From contig CATLBO010000012.1 in NCBI GenBank assembly GCA_949879025.1, positions 1 to 46,896 on the forward strand: a stretch of DNA of 46,896 nt. Direction: 5' to 3'. Shown here piece after piece: positions 33,356 to 41,677 of this stretch. The notes under the pieces are model-generated. The model was not told the DNA's origin and made no database searches. It saw only the letters and a list, made by a program, of their open reading frames with translations. The translations under genes were made by a program, and so were the position numbers. Within the stretch, counting starts at the first letter, position 1. Every line of letters starts with the position of its first letter. Source of the stretch: an uncultured Hungatella sp. (lineage in GTDB: Bacteria; Bacillota; Clostridia; Lachnospirales; Lachnospiraceae).

Positions 33356-34783
33356 TTATGGCCTGGATCTCTTATTATAGTCTACAACCGCATCCTCCAG
33401 TATTTCATCCATATACATCGATAAAATGCTGGTGCGGTTGTACCTTTGCCACAGCTCATAATATGGCGTTGCCATAATATAATCTTTAATCTCATAGGCT
33501 CTCCCGCCAACTGCCCGTACATTCAGCATTGCATATACTTCCGCCATGCCTCTTATCTCGTCCGGGCTTACTTCTTTTCCCTCAAGCTCGTCTCTGGCCT
33601 TACTATAAAAAATATCCTGAAGGAATTCGTCTGCATATTGTCTGAAATCTTGAAGGTTCCTGTCCGGATTCCCCTTTCTGTCTGCCCACCCTGTTACATC
33701 TGTTACTTCCGTATGGTAAAAATAATTTTCAGAGTTAAAAAACTGCAGGACTCCATACTGGCACGGCGATACTGACAATGCCGATGTGACAATCTCGTCA
33801 ATGGCATATTTCTGGGAGGACTTGTAATGCTGTACATGCAGATGGCCGCTTAGAAACAGCCCTATATTCCACTCATCCAATTTCCGCTCCAGTTCCTCTG
33901 CATGTTCAATTGTACAATCTTCCTCATAAATCCGGCTTTCATCCAGCAGATTATGATGGCTTACTGCAATGACCCGCCGTTCCTGAACCCAGGCTTCATC
34001 CATCACCTCGTCAATCCACTGATACGTCTCTCCCCTGATCATTCCGCCTACCAGTGCACCGTCTTCATACTGACAGCTGTCCAGCATCAACAGCCATGTT
34101 CCGTCTGCCAGTTCGTAGGTATAGCTGAGAGAAGCCGGGTCTCTGCTTATAGATTCCCCATAGCCGAAGTTTTCATAGATTTTTGCAAATTGCTCAGGAG
34201 TGGTAAGCTCTGTAGGCACCCTTTCTTCCCCTTTATAAGAGCATGCCTTATGATTGTTGATATCATGGTTTCCGGGAATCACCACTACAGGAATGCCTGC
34301 ATTCTCCACTCTCTGCAGCTGCTGAGCCAGTGCCTCCTGGCTGATACGTTCTCCATTAAGTGTCAAATCTCCGGTCAAAATCAGTACCTGCGGCCTCCGC
34401 TCAATAACCTGATCCAAGAATGCATCGGTAATCTCCCACACATATGCTGCCATTTTTCCGTCTGCCTTATTTGCCATCTCCTGAAAAGCAATACCAAAAT
34501 CAGTCAGCTCTTTAGCCAGATAATGAATATCCGATGCAATCACGATCTCCGGATTCACCGTCCCTGTCTCCGTGCCCAGATCCGGCAGCTGAAGAGCCTC
34601 AATGGTGGTCTCTTCCGGAGAAAGATTGGGGGCTGTAGGGCCTTCCTCTATATCTTCTACTGTATTCTTCTCAATAATAATGTCTGAACCTGCTACCGGT
34701 TCGCCCCGATTTTGCTGAGCCAAAGAACATCCGCCAAGCATCAGTGCCCCTGTACACAGACATAGTATTACTATCCCTCTCAT
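33356..34783 (-). CDS. Metallophosphoesterase lipoprotein
   Basis: About 475 aa. N-terminal lipoprotein signal: MRGIVILCLCTGALMLGGC with lipobox LGGC (Cys19), so an extracytoplasmic membrane-anchored enzyme. Calcineurin-like motifs: ASDIHYL, LTGDLTLNG, VIPGNHDINN, VSHHNLL and LSGHLHVQH. The C-terminal helical part (about 370-475) has no recognised domain. Related secreted proteins act on nucleotides or phospholipid headgroups, but the substrate is not deducible. The start at 34783 follows GAGGCGG; an extended in-frame start overlapping the upstream gene lacks an RBS and puts a non-signal sequence in front. Downstream partner in an operon with the GH18 gene (17 nt gap). Confidence 0.88.
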   Translation of the reverse strand: MRGIVILCLCTGALMLGGCSLAQQNRGEPVAGSDIIIEKNTVEDIEEGPTAPNLSPEETTIEALQLPDLGTETGTVNPEIVIASDIHYLAKELTDFGIAFQEMANKADGKMAAYVWEITDAFLDQVIERRPQVLILTGDLTLNGERISQEALAQQLQRVENAGIPVVVIPGNHDINNHKACSYKGEERVPTELTTPEQFAKIYENFGYGESISRDPASLSYTYELADGTWLLMLDSCQYEDGALVGGMIRGETYQWIDEVMDEAWVQERRVIAVSHHNLLDESRIYEEDCTIEHAEELERKLDEWNIGLFLSGHLHVQHYKSSQKYAIDEIVTSALSVSPCQYGVLQFFNSENYFYHTEVTDVTGWADRKGNPDRNLQDFRQYADEFLQDIFYSKARDELEGKEVSPDEIRGMAEVYAMLNVRAVGGRAYEIKDYIMATPYYELWQRYNRTSILSMYMDEILEDAVVDYNKRSRP

Positions 34784-34800
34784 GTAACCGCCTCTGTCAT

Positions 34801-36462
34801 CTATTCGTTTACTTTTACCACATCCCATATCGATGCCGGCTCGAAACCCAGCTTCCAGCACCCTACTCCGGCTAGATCATATTCTCTGATAAGATCCATT
34901 TTCAGGCCCAAAGAAGTGGCTTCCTCCATCCAGATCTGCTTCAGGCCTGCTTCCGAATCAAGTTCTCCATAGTACTGTCCCAATTCTTCCTGCCAGTACA
35001 ATTCCACATCGTTTTCTTCAACCCACTTCAAGGCATCTTTAATCCCCATAGCAGATGTGGTGATCATACCGTCTTTTTCTGTCCAGATTCTGGTATAGAA
35101 CGGCACCGCATTAATTACTTTTTCCTTGGGAACCTGTTCCAAAGTATTTCTGATTCCCTCTTTCACAAAATTGTAAGATGCCACCGATCCGGCTTCTCCT
35201 CCAGCATGGTGTTCATCATACCCCATAATTATCACATAGTCTGCCACGCGCCCCTGCTCCGCCCGGTTATAAAAAGCATTGTATCCAGCCGGAACATAGT
35301 TATCTACTGAAAGGATAATGCCCTCCCTGCGGCAGGATACTGACAATTCCCGAATAAACTCGACGTAATGGGGGCCTGCTTCCGGTTTAATTCCTTCAAT
35401 ATCCAAATTAATTCCATCCAGATCATAAGTCTTTACATCTTCCATGAGGGAACTGATCAGTTTCTTGCGAACCGATGTCTTTGCAAAAAGGATCTCAGAG
35501 TTTACATTCTCCCCCATGTTAAAATTATCCAGCGCCGCCCATACCTGCATCCCCATACTATGGGCCTTATCTACATAGCTGCGGCTGGCATAGGAATGAT
35601 ATGTACCGTTATTATCTGTCAAAGCAAACCAGGTGGGAGCAATGACATTAACCCCTGAAGTATTGGCAATCAGCTGCTCCATAGCATCATTGGCATTATC
35701 GCCAGTTACCTGGTGCCACACAAGGCAAACCTTTTCATCCATGGAAATATTTGTGTACTCCGGAAGCTCTGCAGTGCATGGATGCTCCTGACTTTTTATG
35801 TCCTTAATAATCTTATTTTTCAGATATCCTGTATGCCCGTCATCTGTCCGGACTTTCGTCCATTCTTCTGACTCCTCCAGAATAATTATATTCCCGCCTT
35901 TCTCCACGTAAGTCAGCACTGGACTCTTAATACTGGGTTCCACCCTGACTGCTGACCGCTTATCTGCAGTTCCTGTGCGGAAAGGTTCCCATCGGTTGTC
36001 CAGATAAATCCTCTTATACTCTCCCCCCGTGTAACTGTCCATATCCACTGCCGTGTAATTGTTGATTAGGCCCATGGAAAGGTAAACTTCATCTCCCTCT
36101 AAAAGCAGGAGCGGAGCCCCTGTACTGCCTTCAGTTCTCTTGTCTGCATAAACGATGGAATCAGGAAGTGCATACACCAGAAGTTTTTCCGTATCATCCC
36201 AGTAGAATTTCTCATTAACCGAGCTGTTGACCCATTGAAGGGGCAAATATATCTGGCCGTCCCTGGTGATCCCTTTTATCTTCTGCAGTTCTTCATTAAA
36301 AAAAACTGCTGTCTTCTCACCGCTGACTCCCAGCACCTGCCCTAAGTCTGCAGGTTCCTTCGTAGGCATAAGCCGGCCTGCCGCCCACCAGCCTGCAATT
36401 GCTGCCGCTATCAGGATAATCAGCGCTATGGCCATAAAAATTGGAATCCGTTTTTCTCTCAA
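34801..36462 (-). CDS. GH18 protein with SH3 domain, YaaH-like (spore/cell-wall)
   Basis: 553 aa. Anchor segment at about 8-28 (IFMAIALIILIAAAIAGWWAAG). A stalk-like segment resembling copper-amine-oxidase N-type repeats (about 50-140) is followed by a bacterial SH3 domain (KRSAVRVEPSIKSPVLTYV to GHTGYLKNKI, about 165-225). The glycoside hydrolase 18 domain follows (about 240-550) with the catalytic motif DGINLDIEG (Glu near 355) and YDEHH. This architecture fits spore-cortex or peptidoglycan-directed hydrolases such as YaaH, although substrate is inferred. Start is TTG at 36462, with a strong AAGGAGGAGG ahead. A possible -10 (TATACT, about 36503-36508, minus) lies upstream. Operon with the lipoprotein. 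Confidence 0.86.
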   Translation of the reverse strand: MREKRIPIFMAIALIILIAAAIAGWWAAGRLMPTKEPADLGQVLGVSGEKTAVFFNEELQKIKGITRDGQIYLPLQWVNSSVNEKFYWDDTEKLLVYALPDSIVYADKRTEGSTGAPLLLLEGDEVYLSMGLINNYTAVDMDSYTGGEYKRIYLDNRWEPFRTGTADKRSAVRVEPSIKSPVLTYVEKGGNIIILEESEEWTKVRTDDGHTGYLKNKIIKDIKSQEHPCTAELPEYTNISMDEKVCLVWHQVTGDNANDAMEQLIANTSGVNVIAPTWFALTDNNGTYHSYASRSYVDKAHSMGMQVWAALDNFNMGENVNSEILFAKTSVRKKLISSLMEDVKTYDLDGINLDIEGIKPEAGPHYVEFIRELSVSCRREGIILSVDNYVPAGYNAFYNRAEQGRVADYVIIMGYDEHHAGGEAGSVASYNFVKEGIRNTLEQVPKEKVINAVPFYTRIWTEKDGMITTSAMGIKDALKWVEENDVELYWQEELGQYYGELDSEAGLKQIWMEEATSLGLKMDLIREYDLAGVGCWKLGFEPASIWDVVKVNE

Positions 36463-36565
36463 GGTTCCTCCTCCTTATGTGTCTGCACAATAATGTCTTT
36501 AGTATAGCATATTTTCATAGTCCTGCATCTTAATTTTTCTTTAATCCCGCTGCAGGCTTCCACGC

Positions 36566-36600
36566 AAAAAATGGCGCCAGGCAGCAGACCGCCTGGCACC
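36566..36600 (-). terminator. Terminator after the kinase locus
   Basis: Minus strand: GGTGCCAGGC pairs with GCCTGGCGCC around an 8-nt loop, and TTTTTT follows at 36566-36571. It separates the kinase locus from the GH18 gene. Confidence 0.85.
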
Positions 36601-36685
36601 ACATAAAGTATGCAGCCAGGTTCCGCATCCTTTTGGCTGCAGGCTGAATATGGTATTCTCCCGGAACCTGGTATCTTATTGCTGT

Positions 36686-36910
36686 TTAACGATTATAAAC
36701 CCGATCAAAATGAATTTCCTTTAAAGTTCCCTCATCACCTCCTATGTAGTCGCACATATAAAAAGCTCCATCTTCTCTTACCTGGAAAATCTTATCCCAG
36801 TCCTTATCCTCTGCTATTACCCCGTCTATGTAAATCGGGATGCCTTTGGATTCAAACCGCCTTAATCCGTCTACGTACTGCCTCTGTTCCTCCGCACTGT
36901 ACCCTTCCAT
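36686..36910 (-). CDS. Small hypothetical protein of the kinase locus
   Basis: 74 aa, soluble, mixed acidic/aromatic. It contains two beta-like blocks, GIPIYIDGVIAEDKDW and EDGAFYMCDYIGGDEGTLKEI, ending in HFDRVYNR. I recognise no family. GGAGG precedes ATG 36910 at about 8-nt spacing. It starts 19 nt after the stop of the degenerate ParA-like gene and is followed by a strong terminator, so it is the last gene of the locus. The compact beta-rich appearance suggests a partner or substrate protein, which is inference. Confidence 0.65.
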   Translation of the reverse strand: MEGYSAEEQRQYVDGLRRFESKGIPIYIDGVIAEDKDWDKIFQVREDGAFYMCDYIGGDEGTLKEIHFDRVYNR

Positions 36911-36929
36911 CCAATCTTCTCCTCCGTTT

Positions 36930-37586
36930 TTAACCGCTGTCCCTTTTCATTCTCCATAGAAGGTTTTTCCGTGACACACTGCCTGAAAAAGAACCCTGCA
37001 TGAGCGTTGTCTCCATCCACCCAATCAGCTCCCGGGTAACCGTAAATGCATCTGCTGAAAATGGAATCCTCCAAACTTCTGGTTTCCGCCTTTTATTCCA
37101 CTCCTTTCTGGATTCTTCACTGCCAAAGGCTGTCAAAAATTTCCAGCTTTCTTTTTCTGCGTCCCCTTCCGATTCGGCAATCTCCCAAAATGCATTCATC
37201 TGCCACTCGCTGAAGGACATGACGATCCAGACAGCACTGCATCTCGTCAGCTCTATGCACACTTGCTTCTTCATAGAGCCAAAGTCAATAAGTATCTCCT
37301 CATATTCTGCTGCCAGGCATTCCATCAGCCTGCTGCTGTCTGCCCTGGGATAATAATCCACTTTCTGAATCTGATAGCAGCAGGCATCCTGAAGCTGACC
37401 AGTACACATTTTTCCCAAACGACTGAAGTCTCCATGGCTGTTCCATTCCAGCACTGCTGTCCTTTTTCTTTCCACGCTCTGTAAGTAATTGGCTGCCAGC
37501 AATATAAGATGAGTGACTCCCACCCCTCTGCCGGCTCCGGCAATCCCCGTAATCCTCGGCTTTGTTCCCCTCCCAGCAAAGCCCAT
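36930..37586 (-). CDS. Stand-alone degenerate ParA/MinD-like P-loop protein
   Basis: 218 aa. Starts with a Rossmann-like strand and a Walker-A-like loop GIAGAGRGVGVTHLILLAANYL, in which both P-loop lysines of ParA (KGGxGKT) are absent and the signature reads GVGVTH. The A' position reads LIDFG. The region after it (SAVWIVMSFSEWQ, WRIPFSADAF) keeps the ParA layout. The same pattern is found in the C-terminal part of the kinase just upstream, so the two are probably paralogues. Start uncertain: ATG 37586 has no good ribosome site, and a strong GGGAGGGG lies just after it without a suitable start codon. An extended -10 promoter lies at 37633-37641. Confidence 0.7.
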   Translation of the reverse strand: MGFAGRGTKPRITGIAGAGRGVGVTHLILLAANYLQSVERKRTAVLEWNSHGDFSRLGKMCTGQLQDACCYQIQKVDYYPRADSSRLMECLAAEYEEILIDFGSMKKQVCIELTRCSAVWIVMSFSEWQMNAFWEIAESEGDAEKESWKFLTAFGSEESRKEWNKRRKPEVWRIPFSADAFTVTRELIGWMETTLMQGSFSGSVSRKNLLWRMKRDSG

Positions 37587-37632
37587 TGATGAAAATTTCG
37601 TTTTTTCTTCCGCCTCTCACAGTCAAAAATTT

Positions 37633-37641
37633 ATTATAACA
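37633..37641 (-). promoter_or_regulatory. Extended -10 promoter of the degenerate ParA-like gene
   Basis: TGTTATAAT on the minus strand, immediately downstream of the kinase stop codon. No good -35 is present, as often with extended -10 promoters. Confidence 0.45.
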
Positions 37642-37653
37642 TAACTGGCTGTT

Positions 37654-39105
37654 TTATTCCTGCTGCCTGTGGCTTTCTTTCATATGTTTCTTCCACATGC
37701 CTGTATCTCCACCTCCTTTAGCCTTTTTCCAGTTTCCGGCTCTTTTCTTTCTGGCTCCTGTGCCTCCGTCCAACACTCCTGTTATCCTTATCAGTTCCTG
37801 AAAAAAAGCTTTATTCTCTTTTTCCATCTTCCACGGGTTCCTGAACACCGGCACCTGCAGGCATCTGGTTTGATCCACTCCTTCCGGAAAATCTGGCTTC
37901 ATTTCAGAGACAGTACGATTATAAAGCACCGCAAATTCCCGGCAGTCTCTCAGCTCATGAATTGCCAAGCCTCCTGCCTCCTGTTCCCACCATTTTCCGC
38001 CATGGATCAGCCACAGCGCCTTTGCCTCCCGATCATCTTGCACTGCTTTCCATTCCAATCCGTAATCGCGGATAACCACTGGATATTCCACTGGCTTCAG
38101 ATAGACAGAATCCCCATAGAAAGGCTTCATAGCCACCTGGTTTATCTGATAAATCCCATAGGAATCCAAAGCGCTTCTGCACCGAAGCGCCATGGCACGC
38201 ACATCGCCTGATAAATTTCTTTCTTCGTAAAGTGTTTTGCAGCCAGACTGGTTTAAGTATTGGGCCAGCCCTATTGCAACATGTGTCGTCCCTACGCCGT
38301 GACGGCTTCCTGCCAGAGCCAGTATAAGAGATGATAATTGATTTTCTTTGAAAACACCTGTTTGAGAATACAGATATTCTAATTCCTGTTTTAGTTCCGG
38401 GATTGATGGATAGCGCCGGGTCTTGTCTTCCCGCACGCAGATTTCGACGATTCTGCCAAGGGCTTTATCACTCATGGTTTCTGCCCCACGCTTTATATGC
38501 CCTGTTGAAAGATAGTATAGAAGAGCTCCGATCTGATAGATATCAGTGTAGGTTCCCAGCACGCCTCCAGTCTTTTGTTCAGGCGCACTGAAACCAGGGG
38601 TTCCGTATCGAAACAATGACTCATTGACCTCACAAATACGGCCTGCATGGTCAAAATCCAGCAATTTCACATATCCATGACAAAATAACAGATTCTTAGG
38701 CTGCAAATCCAAATATAAAATAGGGGTTTTTCCTGCGGAATGCAGGTAATGGACCAGGTCACAGACTTGAATTCCTATGCGGAGCGCTGCTTCCCGGTTC
38801 AGATGTCCCTGGTCTTTCACCAGGTCATAGAGAGTATCTCCCTCAAGATATTCTTCAATGAGATAACTGTTGCTGCAATCTTCTTCCAGATCGTACACGA
38901 TGGGAATCCCCGGATGGCATAAGGAAGTAAGAAGAAGGGCTTCCTTTTTAAATTGCCCATATCCGGCTGAAGACTTTGGAACCTGCTTTATGGCACGGTA
39001 TTCTCTCAGTTCCTGATGGAATGCCAGGTATACGGTTCCTCTCTGTCCCTTTCCTAATGTACGTATTAACTGATATTTTCCAAACAAAACGGTGTTCTCT
39101 ACCAT
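37654..39105 (-). CDS. Ser/Thr kinase fused to degenerate ParA-like domain
   Basis: About 483 aa, no membrane segment. Kinase domain (about 5-255): glycine loop LGKGQRGTVYLA, AIKQV lysine, catalytic loop ILYLDLQPKNLLF (HRD is YLD, LKPEN is LQPKN), DFG changed to DFD (LLDFDHAGR) and GTPGFSAPEQ as activation segment. After a short linker comes a ParA-like domain starting LILALAGSRHGVGTTHVAIGLAQYL, lacking the P-loop lysines, with RDYG at the A' position. C-terminal tail rich in Lys/Arg/Gly. Start 39105 (MVENTVLFGK) follows AAAGGAGGT at short spacing; an alternative ATG is at 39129. Its own promoter (39143-39171) drives the locus. Substrates unknown. Confidence 0.85.
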   Translation of the reverse strand: MVENTVLFGKYQLIRTLGKGQRGTVYLAFHQELREYRAIKQVPKSSAGYGQFKKEALLLTSLCHPGIPIVYDLEEDCSNSYLIEEYLEGDTLYDLVKDQGHLNREAALRIGIQVCDLVHYLHSAGKTPILYLDLQPKNLLFCHGYVKLLDFDHAGRICEVNESLFRYGTPGFSAPEQKTGGVLGTYTDIYQIGALLYYLSTGHIKRGAETMSDKALGRIVEICVREDKTRRYPSIPELKQELEYLYSQTGVFKENQLSSLILALAGSRHGVGTTHVAIGLAQYLNQSGCKTLYEERNLSGDVRAMALRCRSALDSYGIYQINQVAMKPFYGDSVYLKPVEYPVVIRDYGLEWKAVQDDREAKALWLIHGGKWWEQEAGGLAIHELRDCREFAVLYNRTVSEMKPDFPEGVDQTRCLQVPVFRNPWKMEKENKAFFQELIRITGVLDGGTGARKKRAGNWKKAKGGGDTGMWKKHMKESHRQQE

Positions 39106-39142
39106 CCCACCTCCTTTGTCCAATATCATCTCTTATGGGAAT

Positions 39143-39171
39143 ATCTTAATACATTTTACTCCTTTTGGCAA
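39143..39171 (-). promoter_or_regulatory. Promoter of the kinase locus
   Basis: Minus strand TTGCCA (39166-39171) and TAAGAT (39143-39148), 17-nt spacer. It lies directly upstream of the kinase start. Confidence 0.6.
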
Positions 39172-39221
39172 TGGCTAATTGATAATTCTATAAATTTTTT
39201 TTTAAATTTTCTACATAGCAA

Positions 39222-39251
39222 TTGATATTTGATCGTATTCTATAGTATATT
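39222..39251 (+). promoter_or_regulatory. Promoter of mecA
   Basis: TTGATA (39222-39227), 18-nt spacer, TATATT (39246-39251), in an AT-rich tract. The start codon lies about 100 nt downstream. Confidence 0.55.
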
Positions 39252-39352
39252 ATTATTGAGTTATTCTATTCCTGTTTAAGTATACTTGAAATCAGGTTTT
39301 TTACTCTTATATGTGGTTTCGCAAAATGGCATTGAAAAGGAAGTGATCCTAA

Positions 39353-40084
39353 ATGAAAATAGAACGGATTAATGACAACCAGATTCGCTGCACCCTTACC
39401 AGCTTTGACTTAAGCGTGCGCAACTTGAATCTGGGAGAATTGGCTTATGGAAGTGAAAAAGCCCGGGGATTGTTCCGGGAAATGATTCAGAAGGCTTCCA
39501 ATGAAGTAGGTTTTGAAGTTGAGGATATTCCTCTAATGGTGGAAGCCATTCCTCTTTCCAATGAAAGCATTATGCTGGTGATTACCAAGATCGAAGATCC
39601 GGAGGAACTGGATACTCGTTTCTCCAAGTTTTCGCCGTCATCAGAAGTTTCCTCCGATATGCTGTCCAATCTGGCAAATGAGCTGTTGGAAGGTGCGGAC
39701 GGATTATCCAAGCTGCTGGGCGAACATCTATCCTCCCTGCTTACGGACAGCACCCTATCCGGAGACGAATCGGCATCCCAGTCAGATACTCCTTCCCTGC
39801 GGATTTATACTTTTGACAGCCTGGACATGATATCGGAAGCCGCCCGGGCAGTGAAAGGCCTTTTTGACGGTATTAACACGCTTTACAAAAAACCGGACAC
39901 CTGCCAATATTTCCTGGTCATTAAAAATGACGGCAGCGATTCCCTGGCATTCAGCCGTGTATGTAATGTTCTGGCTGAATACGGAACCAAGCTTCATCAT
40001 GAATATGCCAGTGAAGCTTATTATGTGGAACATTATGAAGTTATCTGCCAGGATAAGGCACTTCAGGTATTTTCTTCTATTTAA
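39353..40084 (+). CDS. mecA: Adaptor protein MecA
   Basis: 243-aa ClpC adaptor that delivers substrates such as ComK or unfolded proteins to ClpCP. N-terminal substrate-binding domain (MKIERINDNQIRCTLTSFDL, about 1-80), a flexible Ser/Glu/Asp-rich linker (about 90-145) and a C-terminal ClpC-binding domain (RIYTFDSLDMISEAARAVKG to the end). The ATG follows AAGGAAGTG. Monocistronic between its promoter and terminator. It is divergent from the kinase gene. Confidence 0.93.
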   Translation: MKIERINDNQIRCTLTSFDLSVRNLNLGELAYGSEKARGLFREMIQKASNEVGFEVEDIPLMVEAIPLSNESIMLVITKIEDPEELDTRFSKFSPSSEVSSDMLSNLANELLEGADGLSKLLGEHLSSLLTDSTLSGDESASQSDTPSLRIYTFDSLDMISEAARAVKGLFDGINTLYKKPDTCQYFLVIKNDGSDSLAFSRVCNVLAEYGTKLHHEYASEAYYVEHYEVICQDKALQVFSSI

Positions 40085-40124
40085 ATAGATCCGCCAGCCG
40101 ACAGATGTCTGAGGGAATAATCGG

Positions 40125-40160
40125 AAAAAGCCGTCTGCAGAGACTGCAGGCGGCCCTTTT
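40125..40160 (+). terminator. Terminator of mecA
   Basis: GCCG-t-CTGCAG pairs with CTGCAG-g-CGGC around AGA, followed by CCTTTT. Flanking AAAAAG can pair with the T tract. Confidence 0.85.
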
Positions 40161-40182
40161 GCTGTTCTATGCCTAACAGGAA

Positions 40183-40383
40183 TCAGCGATCAGCCAATAT
40201 CTCATTCATCTTGGATACCAGATCATCACAGTCAATTCCATGAACATAACAAGCTTCTTCCAGGCTTTCGCCCTGAGCAGACGGGCATCCTAAACAGTGC
40301 ATTCCGGCACCCATCAGCATCTGCGGAATCAGCTCGTCCATCTGCACCAGCTGACCGATAAGCATTTCTTTATTAATCTGCAT
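40183..40383 (-). CDS. DUF1858-type small cysteine protein
   Basis: 66 aa. Begins MQINKEMLIGQLVQMDELIP, then GAGMHCLGCPSAQGESLEEACYVHGID. The pattern HCLGCP is typical of the DUF1858/ScdA-N family, often associated with hybrid-cluster and redox proteins; it may bind a metal or carry a redox disulphide. Start at 40383 has AAAGGAGG about 10 nt upstream. A longer in-frame reading to 40443 lacks a ribosome site. It sits between mecA and the ferredoxin, each on the other strand. Function is not established. Confidence 0.85.
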   Translation of the reverse strand: MQINKEMLIGQLVQMDELIPQMLMGAGMHCLGCPSAQGESLEEACYVHGIDCDDLVSKMNEILADR

Positions 40384-40576
40384 GGGTAATTCCTCCTTTC
40401 CATGTACTATCTCTACTATAATACTTTTCCCAAATCTTGGCAAGCAAAGAATCCTTCTGCTATTCTGTAATGGTAATCATCCCAATATAATATTGACACT
40501 TTTTCCGCAAAGCAGACACCAAAGCTGCAAAAAAATATTGCTTTCAATTTTAAACAATTGCACCTGGAATTTCCTC

Positions 40577-40603
40577 TTGAATATTCGCCGATTATGGTAT
40601 AAA
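40577..40603 (+). promoter_or_regulatory. Promoter of the ferredoxin gene
   Basis: TTGAAT (40577-40582) and TATAAA (40598-40603), 15-nt spacer. Slightly short spacing, strong -10, gene 39 nt downstream. Confidence 0.5.
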
Positions 40604-40641
40604 ATGATTACACATGTATAGAATATAAGGAGGTAAGAATT

Positions 40642-40812
40642 ATGGCACGTGTTATCAGTGATGCTTGTGTAGCTTGCGGTACCTGCGAGGGCGAGTGCCC
40701 GGTAGGCGCTATCTCTATGGGAGACGGACAGTATGTAATTGATGCTGATTCCTGCATCGATTGCGGCGCTTGCGAAGGCGCTTGCCCAACTGGCGCTATC
40801 AGCGAAGCTTAA
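40642..40812 (+). CDS. 2[4Fe-4S] ferredoxin
   Basis: 56-aa clostridial-type electron carrier. The two cluster motifs are CVACGTCEGECP (Cys9, 12, 15 and 19) and CIDCGACEGACP (Cys38, 41, 44 and 48), i.e. CxxCxxCxxxCP twice, with each last cysteine joining the other cluster. The ATG is preceded by AAGGAGG (40627-40633). Typical of high-expression ferredoxins of anaerobes serving pyruvate:ferredoxin oxidoreductase, hydrogenase and Rnf. Promoter and strong terminator flank it, so it is monocistronic. Confidence 0.96.
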   Translation: MARVISDACVACGTCEGECPVGAISMGDGQYVIDADSCIDCGACEGACPTGAISEA

Positions 40813-40843
40813 GATGTATCCATAGATACTTAAAGCCTTTAAA

Positions 40844-40878
40844 ATGCCTCTTCCGTTTGCGGAGGAGGCATTTCTTTT
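40844..40878 (+). terminator. Terminator of the ferredoxin gene
   Basis: ATGCCTCTTCCG pairs with CGGAGGAGGCAT (one G-T pair) around a TTTG loop, followed by TTCTTTT. Confidence 0.9.
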
Positions 40879-40939
40879 ACTGAAATTATTATAAATAGAA
40901 TTTAATTGATGACTAAACAGCCTCTGAAAGGAGTTTATT

Positions 40940-41677
40940 ATGTACAAACCCGTTATCGGCCTGACTCCCGGGCATAATACTGATACCCAGGATGCATTTC
41001 TGCGTTCCACCTATCTGCAGGCCCTGACTGCCGTCGGAGCCATACCTGTGATGCTCCCTCTGGAGCCTTATTCTGATGATTATGAGCAAATAGCTGACGC
41101 TTTTGACGGCTTTCTGTTTACTGGCGGGCCTGATGTTCAGCCTTTCCTGTTCGGAGAAGAAACCCATGAGCACTGCGGCAATGCATCCTCCAAACGCGAC
41201 TCTATGGAGCTGGCCCTGCTCTCCCGGGTTATGGCAGCTAAAAAGCCGGTTTTCGGCATCTGCCGGGGGCTTCAGTTGATCAATATCGGGCTGGGCGGAA
41301 CCATATATCAGGATATACCCAGCCAGTACTACGGATGTGCTGAAAAGAAACCGGATTTTCCCTTAGCACACACGCAGCCCTACGATTATGAAATCCCTTC
41401 CCACACCGTAATGCTTGATGCCAAAAGCCGCCTTGCCACTGTCTGCGGCTGCACCTCGCTTAAAGTCAACAGCATGCACCATCAGGCCGTCAAAGACCTT
41501 GCACCTGGATTAACAGCATGCGCAAATGCTTTAGACGGCCTCATAGAGGCATTGGAAATGCCAGAGTATCCATGGCTTTTAGCAGTTCAGTGGCATCCTG
41601 AATATCTCTGGAAACATGATGAGGCTGCCGCACTTCTGTTTAAGAGTTTTGTAAATGCCTGCCTTGTGAAACATTAG
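40940..41677 (+). CDS. Class I glutamine amidotransferase-like hydrolase (peptidase C26, PuuD-like)
   Basis: 245 aa. Catalytic nucleophile in PVFGICRGLQLINIGLGG (Cys near 111), with the His-Glu pair in LAVQWHPEYL (about 216-219). These enzymes cleave gamma-glutamyl bonds, for instance gamma-glutamyl-GABA in putrescine breakdown. No other putrescine-pathway gene is nearby, so substrate is open. GAAAGGAG precedes the ATG. The stop overlaps the stop of the converging MerR-family gene by 3 bases and no terminator is visible between them. Confidence 0.88.
   Translation: MYKPVIGLTPGHNTDTQDAFLRSTYLQALTAVGAIPVMLPLEPYSDDYEQIADAFDGFLFTGGPDVQPFLFGEETHEHCGNASSKRDSMELALLSRVMAAKKPVFGICRGLQLINIGLGGTIYQDIPSQYYGCAEKKPDFPLAHTQPYDYEIPSHTVMLDAKSRLATVCGCTSLKVNSMHHQAVKDLAPGLTACANALDGLIEALEMPEYPWLLAVQWHPEYLWKHDEAAALLFKSFVNACLVKH

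Noticed and set aside
37300-37626. Overlapping frame in the degenerate ParA-like gene
   Set aside because: Shifted frame with a composition like random translation; the main frame carries the ParA-like pattern. Its first codons could be a short leader peptide, but nothing supports that.
40477-41010. Minus-strand frame across the ferredoxin gene
   Set aside because: It is the complement of the Cys/Gly/Ala-rich ferredoxin gene and shows no protein character of its own.
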